Shown: positions 1-7,077, counted from the stretch's first letter. The stretch: 16,689 bases of DNA from JBGPIT01 sp041485125 (GCA_041485125.1 JBGPIT010000063.1:1-16689), one strand, 5' to 3'. The notes: generated by a model from the sequence alone, not told the origin. Made by a program: numbers and translations.

Positions 1-896
1 GCGCCGCTGCACACGTCGCCCGTCGCGCGCACCAGGGTCGCGATTTGATACAAGCCGTCGGCGCACGACGGCGACGCACCGACGAGGTCATGGAAACGAC
101 CGAGCACCGTGGGCAAAGACGGCGTGAAGGAGGAAGAATGGTCGTTGACCTCGATCTCGCCGGAGGTGAAGTCGCAGGTTGCGCCCCAAGTGGGCGTGCT
201 GCACGCGGGGACGCCACCCGTGTTGGGGGTGTCGGGCGCCAAGCACGGCGTGTATCGGACGGTCACGTCGCTGCGGAACCTATTCGCACTGTGATCCCCG
301 ACTCCCGCCGCCGCGATCGGCCGGCTGTCGGGCCCGAAGACCGTGACCCCGAGGATCTCGTAGTTCGCGACGTGCCCCGCCGTCACGCCATAGGTCGTCA
401 GGAGGGCGTCCTCCAAAACCACGTCGTCGAGCTCCCAATTATTGATGCTGTGATGACTGAGGGAGATTCCGATTTGGGCGCCTTCGATCCACGTGCATTG
501 GCCGCCGGTGCACGACGGGTCATCAGCGGTGACGCGCACCGTGAAGAGCGCCGAGTACGGTCCCGTCGTGCAGTTGCCTGGACCGGAGACGCTGCTCAGC
601 TTCAGCTTTACGTTGATTTTCGGCTCGTTCTTGAGGCGTTCCAACTCGACGTCGCCGCGGGAGTAGTCGCACGCCGACGTCACCGGCGGGCTACACGCCG
701 CGATGCCGTCAGACGACGTATCGTTCGGCGAAACGCATTGCTCGTACGCGCGCGTGAGGTCCGTGGTGTAGTGTGCGCCGCTGCTGTGACGGATCTCGAT
801 GGCGGCGCTCGGCACGGCAACCAAGACCGCGAATACGACCGCTGCGGTGCCGGCAGCGACGGCGACGGCGGCATGACTGGTTCTTTGGGCACTCAT
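1..896 (-). CDS. Secreted Cys-rich protein with two homologous modules (3' end beyond window)
   Basis: This minus-strand frame stays open from ATG at 896 to the window edge (298 complete codons, no stop). The start is preceded by a perfect AGGAGG (903-908) with a 6-nt gap. The N-terminus looks like a signal peptide: basic start, hydrophobic stretch at about residues 9-28, and a likely cut after the Ala pair at 31-32. The mature part repeats itself. Module 1 (about 43-136) and module 2 (about 207 to the edge) share a Y/F-x-x-D-[LV]-T start, a C...P...AC..P....CD...G.[VI]E pattern and a later C..G.Y......VR.T.D..C.G pattern. Cysteines line up pairwise: 54/218, 68/232, 76/241, 109/278, 129/296. 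The even Cys spacing suggests disulfides in an exported protein. I do not recognise the family and assign no function. No enzyme motif is visible. Confidence 0.8.
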   Translation of the reverse strand, partial: MSAQRTSHAAVAVAAGTAAVVFAVLVAVPSAAIEIRHSSGAHYTTDLTRAYEQCVSPNDTSSDGIAACSPPVTSACDYSRGDVELERLKNEPKINVKLKLSSVSGPGNCTTGPYSALFTVRVTADDPSCTGGQCTWIEGAQIGISLSHHSINNWELDDVVLEDALLTTYGVTAGHVANYEILGVTVFGPDSRPIAAAGVGDHSANRFRSDVTVRYTPCLAPDTPNTGGVPACSTPTWGATCDFTSGEIEVNDHSSSFTPSLPTVLGRFHDLVGASPSCADGLYQIATLVRATGDVCSG

Positions 897-1005
897 GGGC
901 ATCCTCCTTGAGGCGTGGGAGAGTGTGCGCCGGCTCGGAGCATCGGCCTTGCGCTCCGCACGTCCCCCCGCCGTCGACACGATTCGACTGACGGAGCGCG
1001 TGCAT
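709..1005 (-). other. Possible leader ORF with strong ribosome binding site, overlapping the start of the Cys-rich gene
   Basis: An ATG at 1005 is preceded by GAGGAGG with a 5-nt gap, as good a ribosome site as that of the downstream gene. The frame runs 98 codons and crosses the start of the secreted Cys-rich gene out of frame. The first about 36 residues lie in the intergenic part. The remainder is Arg- and His-rich, as expected of an out-of-frame shadow in GC-rich DNA. It could be a translated leader or chance; I lean to chance for the protein but note the site. Confidence 0.2.
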
Positions 1006-1136
1006 GAGCGCCTCCTCAAGGGATGCTCGGCATGGCGGTGCGTGATTCCTCTCGACTCGTCAGCTGAGGGCGTAGACTCCTCCGGCCGAGCGGGTCAAGG
1101 GAATTCGACGCGGCGACTACGGCCGCGCGTTTCCCG
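897..1136. other. Intergenic region upstream of the Cys-rich gene
   Basis: This 240-bp stretch lies between two minus-strand genes. It holds the AGGAGG ribosome site of the Cys-rich gene (903-908) and a second SD-plus-ATG pair at 1003-1016. I see no clear sigma-70 promoter and no strong terminator hairpin after the upstream gene. Confidence 0.4.
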
Positions 1137-1763
1137 TCAGGGTGCGCGGACGGGGCGCGGCGGCGCCGGCGACCGCGCGCTGATGCCGATCGAGCCGAGC
1201 GCGCCGAGCGTGAGGTCGTAGGATGCGAAGAACTCGATGCGGGCGCGCCAGCCGGCGATCTCGAGCGTCGGGCGAAGCATCAGGCGCGCGCCGAATCCCA
1301 GGATCTGGGTCGCGCTCGATCCGAGCGCGTGGTCTTCGAAGACCGTCACCGAGAAGCGACGACCCTGGAAGAGATCCGAGACGACCAAGCGCTGGTAGAC
1401 GACATGATCGTCGGGATCGACCCTCGTCGCCGACCTGGTGAATGCGACGAGCGTCCGGCCTTGGAAGCGCGCGCCGAACGCGAAAAGCGGGGGTTTGGCG
1501 TCGAGGCTTTCGTTCGGCGACGCGGCCTCCGGAGGCACGAGCGTGAAGAGCGGTGGCAAGCCGACGGCCGGCTGCTCGAGCCGATCGAGTATGCCGGCAG
1601 TGGTCAGATCGTTCGCTTGCTCCGCGCGCGAGTCGTTCGTCTCGAAGAGGCCGAAGAGCTCGAAGGGAGAGAGATGGAACCGCCGGCCCGATCGAAGGTC
1701 ATCCGCGCGAGCCGGCGCCGCCATTGCGATGACGGCCAACAGCAGCGCTATCGCTCGTGCCAT
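1137..1763 (-). CDS. Exported protein of unknown function, 208 aa
   Basis: ATG at 1763, TGA at 1137-1139. The N-terminus is a textbook signal peptide: Arg3, a hydrophobic core at about 4-16 and an A-R-A cut site after Ala20, so the mature protein begins with Asp-Asp. The mature chain is about 188 residues. It has no cysteine and no enzyme motif I recognise. Its second half alternates short hydrophobic and polar stretches (for example GRTLVAFTRSATR, RRFSVTVFEDHAL, LEIAGWRARIEFFASYDL), which suggests beta structure, either a periplasmic beta-sandwich or a small outer-membrane barrel. It ends in a Pro/Arg-rich tail. Neighbours on the same strand are a rhomboid protease upstream and the Cys-rich exported protein downstream, separated by about 250 bp each, so an operon is not evident. 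Real gene: likely. Function: unknown. Confidence 0.7.
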   Translation of the reverse strand: MARAIALLLAVIAMAAPARADDLRSGRRFHLSPFELFGLFETNDSRAEQANDLTTAGILDRLEQPAVGLPPLFTLVPPEAASPNESLDAKPPLFAFGARFQGRTLVAFTRSATRVDPDDHVVYQRLVVSDLFQGRRFSVTVFEDHALGSSATQILGFGARLMLRPTLEIAGWRARIEFFASYDLTLGALGSIGISARSPAPPRPVRAP

Positions 1764-2015
1764 GACGGTGCACTACCACTACGACCATATCCCCAAGTCT
1801 ATGCACTCTGAAAGGCAGAAATGTACCGGTCTAAGGTTCTTTGCGTATAGCGCTGATCATGGTGTCGCAGCTGCTGGCGCAAGATCCATGGCGGAGTGTG
1901 CGGCGTTCCTTCACGCAGGCGCGACGGTCTCCGGGCGCCTGACGCCCCGTTCCATCCGGCTGCCAAGTTCCACGACCGGGTGCTGGTGAGCGCGCGAAGT
2001 CGCGCGGACGCGGGC
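1764..2015. other. Intergenic region between exported protein and rhomboid genes
   Basis: About 250 bp, both flanking genes on the minus strand. The part next to the exported-protein gene (about 1780-1860) is noticeably less GC-rich than the surroundings and is the best place for its promoter, but I cannot choose a single -35/-10 pair. The other end carries the nested hairpin at the rhomboid stop. No gene is supported. Confidence 0.4.
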
Positions 2016-2020
2016 TCACC
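1985..2020 (-). terminator. Nested hairpin at the rhomboid stop codon
   Basis: An outer stem GGTGAGC (1985-1991) pairs with GCTCACC (2014-2020). Alternatively an inner CGCGCGA/TCGCGCG pair forms at 1991-2007. The structure covers the TGA of the minus-strand rhomboid gene (2016-2018). There is no T-run after it, so it is a possible factor-assisted terminator or mRNA end rather than a classical intrinsic terminator. Confidence 0.35.
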
Positions 2021-2777
2021 ACTCGCGGCGGTGCGGTTCTTCCGGCGACCTCGGTGGTGTCCATGGCGGCGTTGCGGTTTCCACCAGCGTGCCGCCGGGG
2101 CGATGCCGCCACCTCCGCAGCACAAGCCAGGCGCCGAGCATGCCGCCCAGGTGCGCGAAGTGCGCGACGCCGGCCTGGGTCTGGAAGACGCCGCTCGCGA
2201 GCTCGATCAAAGCGTAGAGTGCCACGAAGGTTCGCGCGGGCAGGGGAATCGGCGGGAACAGCAGGACGACGATGCGCCGCGGGAACAGCATGCCGAACGC
2301 GAGCAGGACGCCGAATACCCCGCCCGAGGCGCCGATGGTCGGAAAGGGCCGGACGTCAGCGGAGGCGGAGACGACGAGCAGCTGCACGCATGCCCCGGAC
2401 AAGACGGCGGCGAAGTACAGGACGAGGTAGCGCCGCGAGCCGAGCGTGCGCTCGACGTCGCGACCGAAGATCTGCAGCGCGAACATGTTGAGAACGAGGT
2501 GCGCGACGCCGGCGTGCAGGAAGGCCGACGTCACGAGCTGCCACGGCTGGAACCCCACGACGCCGAGACCCCGAACCACGAAGCGCCCGAGCGGCCAGAG
2601 CGCGAACGTCGCGAGCACGCTCCTGCCGGCGATCGCCTGAAGCGCGAACACGGCGACGTTGATCAGGATCAGCGCGCGCGTGATCCGCGCGGCCGGGGGC
2701 CGCGTGCGAATCGCCGGGTCCACGGGCGTCCGACCGTACGGGTCGATCGACTGCCATCGTCCAGGGTCGGGTCTCAC
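2016..2777 (-). CDS. Rhomboid family intramembrane serine protease
   Basis: A 253-aa polytopic membrane protein. Rhomboids cleave single-pass membrane proteins within the bilayer using a Ser-His dyad. The family signatures are present and in order: H-L-x-x-N (His93-Asn97, oxyanion side), the G-A-S-G-G loop with nucleophile Ser151, and A-H-L-G-G with the likely catalytic His209; His206 three residues earlier is also common in bacterial members. Hydrophobic segments at about 34-52, 75-105, 118-136, 149-163, 167-178, 184-197 and 204-221 fit the six-helix core. Before the core is a soluble N-terminal stretch of about 30 residues, and the C-terminus is a Pro/Arg-rich tail. The start is GTG at 2777; an in-frame TGA lies just upstream (2787-2789), so no earlier start is possible. 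There is no clear SD. The gene is divergent from the PNPOx-family gene. The substrate is not inferable. Confidence 0.93.
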   Translation of the reverse strand: MRPDPGRWQSIDPYGRTPVDPAIRTRPPAARITRALILINVAVFALQAIAGRSVLATFALWPLGRFVVRGLGVVGFQPWQLVTSAFLHAGVAHLVLNMFALQIFGRDVERTLGSRRYLVLYFAAVLSGACVQLLVVSASADVRPFPTIGASGGVFGVLLAFGMLFPRRIVVLLFPPIPLPARTFVALYALIELASGVFQTQAGVAHFAHLGGMLGAWLVLRRWRHRPGGTLVETATPPWTPPRSPEEPHRREW

Positions 2778-2874
2778 GCCGAGCGATCATTGATGTCGCG
2801 CCGGGGATAGCGCAAGCGAGGGGCACCGTCCGCAGCATCGAGGATCGACCCCGCGACTCAGCCCGGCACGCTGC

Positions 2875-2886
2875 TATGCTCGCGCG
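2875..2886 (+). promoter_or_regulatory. Candidate -10 element for a leaderless PNPOx-family mRNA
   Basis: TGC followed by TATGCT (2875-2880) forms an extended -10. It ends six bases before the ATG at 2887, so transcription would begin at or next to the start codon. There is no SD in front of this ATG, which fits a leaderless message. No good -35 is visible at the expected distance. Confidence 0.35.
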
Positions 2887-3864
2887 ATGGCGACCGACGA
2901 CACGTCCGCGAGCGCCTCGCCCTTTCACGACGGCGAGCGGAAGGTCCAGTCTCGCGTGGTCGGATCGGCCGAGCGTGTGGCGCGCCTCGACGCCATCGGC
3001 GGGAAGATGATCGTCGCAGAGATGTCCGACCAGCATCGCGAGTTCTTCGCGCAGTTGCCCATGTTCCTGGTCGCGACGGTCGATGCGCTCGGGCGTCCGT
3101 GGGCATCGGCGCTGGTCGGCGCGGCGGGCTTTCTGAGCTCGCCAGATCCGCGGCATATCCACGTCGCGGCGAGGCCGCTCTTCGGCGATCCGCTGAACGA
3201 GATCCTACGCGACGACATCGCGATCGGCGGCCTCGGCATCGAGCTCCATTCGCGCCGCCGCAATCGCGTCAACGGCAGAGTGACGGTCGATCCCGACGGC
3301 TCCGGCTTCACGATCCGCGTCGACCAGAGCTTCGGGAACTGCCCGAAGTACATCCAGGCGCGTCAGTTCCGCTTCCGGACCCCACCCGTACGCGGCAGCG
3401 AGGAGCACCCGGTCCGCCGCGGCGACCGCCTCGACGATGCCGCACGCGCGATCGTCGCGCGCGCCGACACCCTGTTCATCGCGAGCCACTTCGGCGGCGA
3501 CCCGGACGACCGCACCCGCGGTGCCGACGTGTCCCACCGCGGCGGCCGTCCGGGGTTCGTCCAGATCGTCGACGACCGCACGCTGGTGATGCCGGACTAC
3601 ATCGGCAACTTCCTGTTCAATACCCTCGGCAACATCGTCGCCGATCCGCGCTGCGGGCTGCTCTTCCTCGACTTCGACAGCGGCGACACGCTCCAGCTCA
3701 CCGGGCACGGCGAGATCCTCTGGGACTGGCCGCGCGACGATCCGGCCTTTCGCGACGCGCAACGTCTCGTCCGTTTTCGTGCCGACGCCGCCGTCCACGT
3801 GTCCAACGTGCTGCCGCTCGGGTGGGAGTTTCTCGGCTACGCGCCGCAGCTCGCCGGCGAGTAG
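2887..3864 (+). CDS. Pyridoxamine 5'-phosphate oxidase (PNPOx)-family FMN-binding protein with two split barrels
   Basis: A 325-aa protein built from two FMN-binding split-barrel-like domains. Domain 1 (about 46-150) runs through MFLVATVDALGRPWASALVG and ends near the signature GNCPKYIQAR (150-159). Domain 2 (about 183-315) has LFIASHFGG, the conserved DVSHRGGRPGFVQI block (214-227) and a second strand set with DYIGNFLFNTLGNI (237-250). Family members are soluble, bind flavin and are often only annotated as 'PNPOx family'; their reaction is mostly unknown, and this is not the short PdxH enzyme of vitamin B6 synthesis. The ATG at 2887 has no SD but follows a likely -10 directly. The gene is divergent from the rhomboid gene and convergent with the HIBADH-like gene. 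Family call confident, substrate unknown. Confidence 0.9.
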   Translation: MATDDTSASASPFHDGERKVQSRVVGSAERVARLDAIGGKMIVAEMSDQHREFFAQLPMFLVATVDALGRPWASALVGAAGFLSSPDPRHIHVAARPLFGDPLNEILRDDIAIGGLGIELHSRRRNRVNGRVTVDPDGSGFTIRVDQSFGNCPKYIQARQFRFRTPPVRGSEEHPVRRGDRLDDAARAIVARADTLFIASHFGGDPDDRTRGADVSHRGGRPGFVQIVDDRTLVMPDYIGNFLFNTLGNIVADPRCGLLFLDFDSGDTLQLTGHGEILWDWPRDDPAFRDAQRLVRFRADAAVHVSNVLPLGWEFLGYAPQLAGE

Positions 3865-4030
3865 GCTCGTCCGAGCCGCGTGCGCATCAACTCGACGACC
3901 ACATCACTGTCTGAAGCGACTCGGCATCGAACGCCTGCAAGGCGTTGCGCAGTGTCGACGTTGGCGGTCTGCTTCTCCTCGTGGTGCGCCGAAATGGCGC
4001 GGCTACTGCGCGGCCGCCGGTGGCGTCGAC

Positions 4031-4132
4031 ATGGGTCCGGGAAGCTGCGAGCCCGACCCATGCCCGTCGACTGGTCCGGACGATGAGACCAATGACGGGC
4101 CGGACGGTCCGAGCGACGGCAACGGCGCCTGA
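4031..4132 (+). CDS. Doubtful short acidic ORF, 33 aa
   Basis: ATG at 4031, TGA at 4130-4132. The product is rich in Asp, Gly, Pro and Cys (MGPGSCEPDPCPSTGP at the start), unlike the Arg-rich shadow frames around it, and its third codon positions favour G/C. It could be a small protein or the 3' remnant of a decayed gene whose upstream part has lost its frame. There is no SD and no known family. Confidence 0.2.
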   Translation: MGPGSCEPDPCPSTGPDDETNDGPDGPSDGNGA

Positions 4133-4161
4133 TCCCGCCGCCTTCGTCGTCACATGAGGAC

Positions 4162-4198
4162 GCGAGCCCGAGGGACGCCAGTCGCCCTTCGGGCTCGC
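4162..4198. terminator. Hairpin between convergent PNPOx-family and HIBADH-like genes
   Basis: GCGAGCCCGAGGG (4162-4174) pairs with CCCTTCGGGCTCGC (4185-4198): 13 bp with one bulged T and a 10-nt loop. Flanking ACATG/CATGT (4152-4156 and 4200-4204) could extend it. It lies 21 bp past the HIBADH-like stop and could act for both strands. There is no T-run. Confidence 0.55.
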
Positions 4199-4219
4199 AC
4201 ATGTCGCGCGCGCGATCTA

Positions 4220-5110
4220 TCAGCTCACGCGCTCGAGCTCACCGGCATCGGTCAGCGCGAGCGCGCCGATCGCCGACCAGTCGAGCGCCTCGCCGCCGTG
4301 GGCGAGCAGCGCCAGGAAGCGGTCGCGCAGGAGACTCGCGACCGGCATCGGCACCCGCAGGCTTTCCGCCGCGGCGAGCGTGAGCCGGATGTCCTTCTGT
4401 CCCAGAGGTGCCGCGAAGCCGGGCGGCGCGAACTTCCGATCGGCGATCATTGCGCCGTAGCTCTTGTACACCGGCGCCGTGAAGATCGACGACGTGAGGA
4501 CGTCGAGGTAGCGGTGCAGGTCGATGCCGGCCTTGCCGACCAGCGCCATCGCCTCGCCGAGCGTCTCGATCACCGCGGCGATGAGGAAATTGCCGCTCAG
4601 CTTGACGAGGTTCGCGGCAGGCGGCTCCTCGCCGATCGGAAACGTCTTCTGCCCCATCGCGTCGAAGAGCGGCGCGCAGGCGGCAATGGTGTCCGGAGCG
4701 CCCGCGGCGACGATGAAGAGCTTCGCCGCGGCCGCTGCTTGCGGTCTCCCGAAGACCGGCGCCGCCACGAAGCGCTGGCGCGCCTCCGCGTGCGCCTTCG
4801 TGAGCCGCTCCGAGAGCGCGACCCCGATCGTGCTCATCGAGACGTGGATCGCCCCGGGCCCCAGGTTGCGAAGGATGCCGTCCGCGCCGAAGACGACGCT
4901 TTCGAGGGCCGCGTCGTCGGCGAGCATCGTGATGACCACCTCGCCCCGGCACGCGTCGGCGACGCGCGCCGCCGCGCGGGCGCCGCGCTCGACCAGCGCC
5001 TGCACTTTCGCCGGCGTGCGGTTGTAGACGGTGACCTCGTGGCCGGCCGCGATCAGGTTCGCCGCCATCCCCGCGCCCATGTGTCCAAGCCCGATGAATC
5101 CGACTTTCAT
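4220..5110 (-). CDS. NAD(P)-dependent beta-hydroxyacid dehydrogenase, 3-hydroxyisobutyrate dehydrogenase-like
   Basis: A 296-aa cytosolic enzyme, the usual length for the family, which oxidises beta-hydroxyacids or reduces semialdehydes and imines with NAD(P). The N-terminal Rossmann domain opens with GFIGLGHMGAGMAANL (4-19). The second family block is present as SMSTI (91-95), followed by APVFGRPQAAAAAKL (117-131), where classical HIBADH has APVSGG. This FGRP variant points to a divergent branch rather than true valine-pathway HIBADH. The catalytic lysine is Lys170 in NLVKLSGN, and the late GQKDI (237-241) matches the usual K-D pair. An AGGAGG (5119-5124) sits 8 nt before the ATG. The gene is divergent from the alcohol dehydrogenase gene, with only 61 bp between start codons, so control is probably shared. 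The true substrate cannot be told. Confidence 0.92.
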   Translation of the reverse strand: MKVGFIGLGHMGAGMAANLIAAGHEVTVYNRTPAKVQALVERGARAAARVADACRGEVVITMLADDAALESVVFGADGILRNLGPGAIHVSMSTIGVALSERLTKAHAEARQRFVAAPVFGRPQAAAAAKLFIVAAGAPDTIAACAPLFDAMGQKTFPIGEEPPAANLVKLSGNFLIAAVIETLGEAMALVGKAGIDLHRYLDVLTSSIFTAPVYKSYGAMIADRKFAPPGFAAPLGQKDIRLTLAAAESLRVPMPVASLLRDRFLALLAHGGEALDWSAIGALALTDAGELERVS

Positions 5111-5171
5111 CGATCACTCCTCCTTCCCGGCATGTTGCGACAGCGCGGCGCATCGGCACAACTCCTCGGCC
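5111..5171. promoter_or_regulatory. 61-bp divergent promoter region, HIBADH-like / alcohol dehydrogenase
   Basis: Both start codons face away from this short gap, so both promoters must lie in it or overlap the genes. It holds the SD of the HIBADH-like gene at 5119-5124. The alcohol dehydrogenase start has no clear SD. I see no convincing palindrome. Confidence 0.4.
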
Positions 5172-6194
5172 ATGAGACAGCTCACTTGCACCGGGCCGGG
5201 CGCGATCGAATGGCGGGACGTCGCCGAGCCGCGACTCCAGGGAGACGGCGAGGCGCTCGTCCGGCCGCTGGCGGTCGCGCGCTGTGACATCGACCTGTTC
5301 CTGACGTCGGGCCTATTCCCGATCCGCGAGCCGTTCGCGCTCGGTCACGAGTGCGTCGCCGAGGTGGTTGCCCTCGGCGACGCGGTGCGAGGCCTCGAGG
5401 TCGGGCAGCGGGTGGTCGTCGCGTTCCAAGTGAGCTGCGGCACGTGCGGTTCCTGCGCCGCCGGCCACACCGCCAACTGCGACGCGCTGCCGGTGCTCTC
5501 CGACTACGGCATGCAGCCGCTCTCCGGCGTCGAGTACGGCGGCATGCTTGCGGATCTCGTCCGCGTGCCGTACGCGCAGGCGATGCTCGCGCCGGTCGCG
5601 CCCGGGTTGGACTCGGTCGCGCTCGGCAGCGTGTCCGACAACGTCCTCGACGGCTACCGCGCCGTGGCCCCGCATCTCGCGACGCAGCCAGGCGCGGAGG
5701 TGCTGATCGTGAGCCACGGGGTCCAGAGCATCCCGCTCTACGCGGCCCAGACCGCGATCGCTTTGGGCGCCGCGAGCGTCGACTTCGCGAGCGCCGACGC
5801 CGATGCGCTCGCACTCGCTGAGCGCCTCGGCGCCCGGCCGCTCCGCACCGACTTCGAGAAGCCGGCGCGCCTCTATCCGATCGTGGTCGAGGCGGGTGTC
5901 ACGCCCGCGGGGTTGCGCTACGCCCTCCGGTCGACGATGCCCGAAGGCACCTGTCAGAGCATCAGCTTCTACGCCGGCGGCGACATGCCGATGCCGCTCG
6001 GCCGGCTCTACACCTTGGGCATCCGCTTCTTCACCGGACGCGCCCACGCCGCGGCGTTGCTGCCGCAGGTGATGCCGCTCATCGAGCAAGGACGGTTGCG
6101 TCCGCAGGACGTGACCACGCGGGTCGTCGACTGGGACGACGCGCCGGCGGCGTATGGTGAGCCCGCGATCAAGCTCATCGTGCACCGTCGCTGA
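5172..6194 (+). CDS. Zinc-dependent alcohol dehydrogenase of the MDR superfamily
   Basis: A 340-aa medium-chain dehydrogenase/reductase. Catalytic zinc ligands are visible as Cys38 (ARCDID) and His59-Glu60 (GHEC). The structural zinc site is complete: Cys89, Cys92, Cys95 and Cys103 in CGTCGSCAAGHTANC. The Rossmann part starts at VLIVSHGVQSIPLYAAQ (177-193). Here the usual G-x-G-x-x-G is S-H-G-V-Q-S, with two of three glycines replaced, and the usual acidic residue at the end of the second strand appears to be Ser207. That makes cofactor preference unclear. I chose ATG 5172 because the upstream in-frame extension overlaps the start of the divergent HIBADH-like gene and does not resemble the family. 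The gene ends convergent with the SDR gene. Substrate unknown; members act on alcohols, aldehydes, polyols or threonine. Confidence 0.88.
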   Translation: MRQLTCTGPGAIEWRDVAEPRLQGDGEALVRPLAVARCDIDLFLTSGLFPIREPFALGHECVAEVVALGDAVRGLEVGQRVVVAFQVSCGTCGSCAAGHTANCDALPVLSDYGMQPLSGVEYGGMLADLVRVPYAQAMLAPVAPGLDSVALGSVSDNVLDGYRAVAPHLATQPGAEVLIVSHGVQSIPLYAAQTAIALGAASVDFASADADALALAERLGARPLRTDFEKPARLYPIVVEAGVTPAGLRYALRSTMPEGTCQSISFYAGGDMPMPLGRLYTLGIRFFTGRAHAAALLPQVMPLIEQGRLRPQDVTTRVVDWDDAPAAYGEPAIKLIVHRR

Positions 6195-6210
6195 GCTCTT
6201 TCCGGCGATC

Positions 6211-6247
6211 CGCGCGGCGCCCTTGCCGGTCGTGGTGGCGCCGCGCG
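6211..6247. terminator. 11-bp perfect hairpin between convergent ADH and SDR genes
   Basis: CGCGCGGCGCC (6211-6221) pairs perfectly with GGCGCCGCGCG (6237-6247) around a 15-nt loop, in the 61 bp between two convergent stop codons. It could terminate both. No T-run follows on either strand. Confidence 0.6.
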
Positions 6248-6255
6248 TGTCGTGA

Positions 6256-7077
6256 TCAGAGCGCCAGGTGCTTCGCCGGGCGGACCACCAGCTCGGCGAT
6301 GTTCACCTCGATCGGCTGCGTGACCGCGTAGAGGACGGCGTCGGCCACCGCCTCCGGGCTCGCCAGCACTTGGCGCATCGCCGGTTGCAGCTTCTCCATC
6401 ACCTCGTCCGGGAGCCGCTCGCCGCGTTTCACGTCTACCTTCATGCCGGTCGCCTGCACGAAGCCGGCGACGAAGGTCGGATCGAAGTTGCGCGCGAAGT
6501 TGGTGGCGACCGCGCCGGGCAGGATGTTGACGACGCGGATCGAGTCCTCCTCGAGCTCGCGCCGGAGCGTGCTCGAGATGCAGCTCACGGCGTGCTTGGT
6601 GGCGCCGTAGACGCCCGAGTCGGCGCGCTGCGCGGCGATCGACGAGATGTTCACGATGTGGCCGTGCGCGCCGCACTTGCGCATGGCCCGCACCGCCGCC
6701 TGCGCGCCGACCAGGAGTGCCAGCACGTTGGTCTCGAGCATCGCCCGCCATTCCTCCGGGTCGCCGTCGACGATCGGCGTCGGATAGGAGAGGCCGGCGT
6801 TGTTCACCATGATGTCGAGGCGGCCGGTGTCGCGGACGGCGCGGTCGACGAGGCCCTGGACCTGGCCGACGTCGCGCACGTCGGCGACGGTGAGGGTCGC
6901 GCGGCCGCCGCTTTCCTCGATGCGCGCCTTCGACTCGTCCATGGCGGCCGCCGTCCGTCCCGTGAGGAACACATGGGCGCCCGCGGCGCCGAGCTTCTCG
7001 GCGATGGCGCGGCCGATGCCGCTCGACGCGCCGGTGACGATCGCGGTCTTGCCTTTCAGAGATGGGGTGGAATTCAT
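6256..7077 (-). CDS. Short-chain dehydrogenase/reductase (classical SDR)
   Basis: A 273-aa soluble NAD(P)-dependent oxidoreductase. The cofactor motif is TGASSGIG (15-22), followed by NNAG (92-95). The catalytic tetrad is visible as Asn117, Ser145, Tyr157 and Lys161 (Y-x-x-x-K in VYGATKHAV). Arg41 after the second strand (FLTGRT) suggests NADP(H) preference, by analogy with other classical SDRs. The ATG at 7077 was chosen because an AGGAGG (7084-7089) lies 6 nt upstream and the family motif begins at the right distance; the longer in-frame extension upstream would run across the divergent TetR gene. The gene is divergent from a TetR regulator, which probably represses it through the inverted repeat at 7105-7138. 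The reaction is likely carbonyl reduction or alcohol oxidation on an unknown substrate. Confidence 0.95.
   Translation of the reverse strand: MNSTPSLKGKTAIVTGASSGIGRAIAEKLGAAGAHVFLTGRTAAAMDESKARIEESGGRATLTVADVRDVGQVQGLVDRAVRDTGRLDIMVNNAGLSYPTPIVDGDPEEWRAMLETNVLALLVGAQAAVRAMRKCGAHGHIVNISSIAAQRADSGVYGATKHAVSCISSTLRRELEEDSIRVVNILPGAVATNFARNFDPTFVAGFVQATGMKVDVKRGERLPDEVMEKLQPAMRQVLASPEAVADAVLYAVTQPIEVNIAELVVRPAKHLAL

Larger units (their letters stand above)
3865..4219. other. Intergenic region of about 355 bp between convergent genes
   Basis: Directly at the PNPOx-family stop lies a 6-bp hairpin GGCTCG-TC-CGAGCC (3864-3877). At the far end lies a longer hairpin (4162-4198). Between them several frames are open on both strands, but none has an SD, a recognisable domain or a clear codon signature. 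The best is a short acidic frame at 4031-4132. Confidence 0.5.

Noticed and set aside
45..911. Long plus-strand frame (288 codons) opposite the Cys-rich secreted gene
   Set aside because: Arg/Asp/Ala-rich with no domain. The minus strand has a signal peptide, a perfect SD and an internal duplication in a frame that is open throughout.
5031..5171. Upstream in-frame extension of the alcohol dehydrogenase
   Set aside because: It overlaps the start of the divergent HIBADH-like gene and does not resemble the family; ATG 5172 begins where ADH similarity begins.
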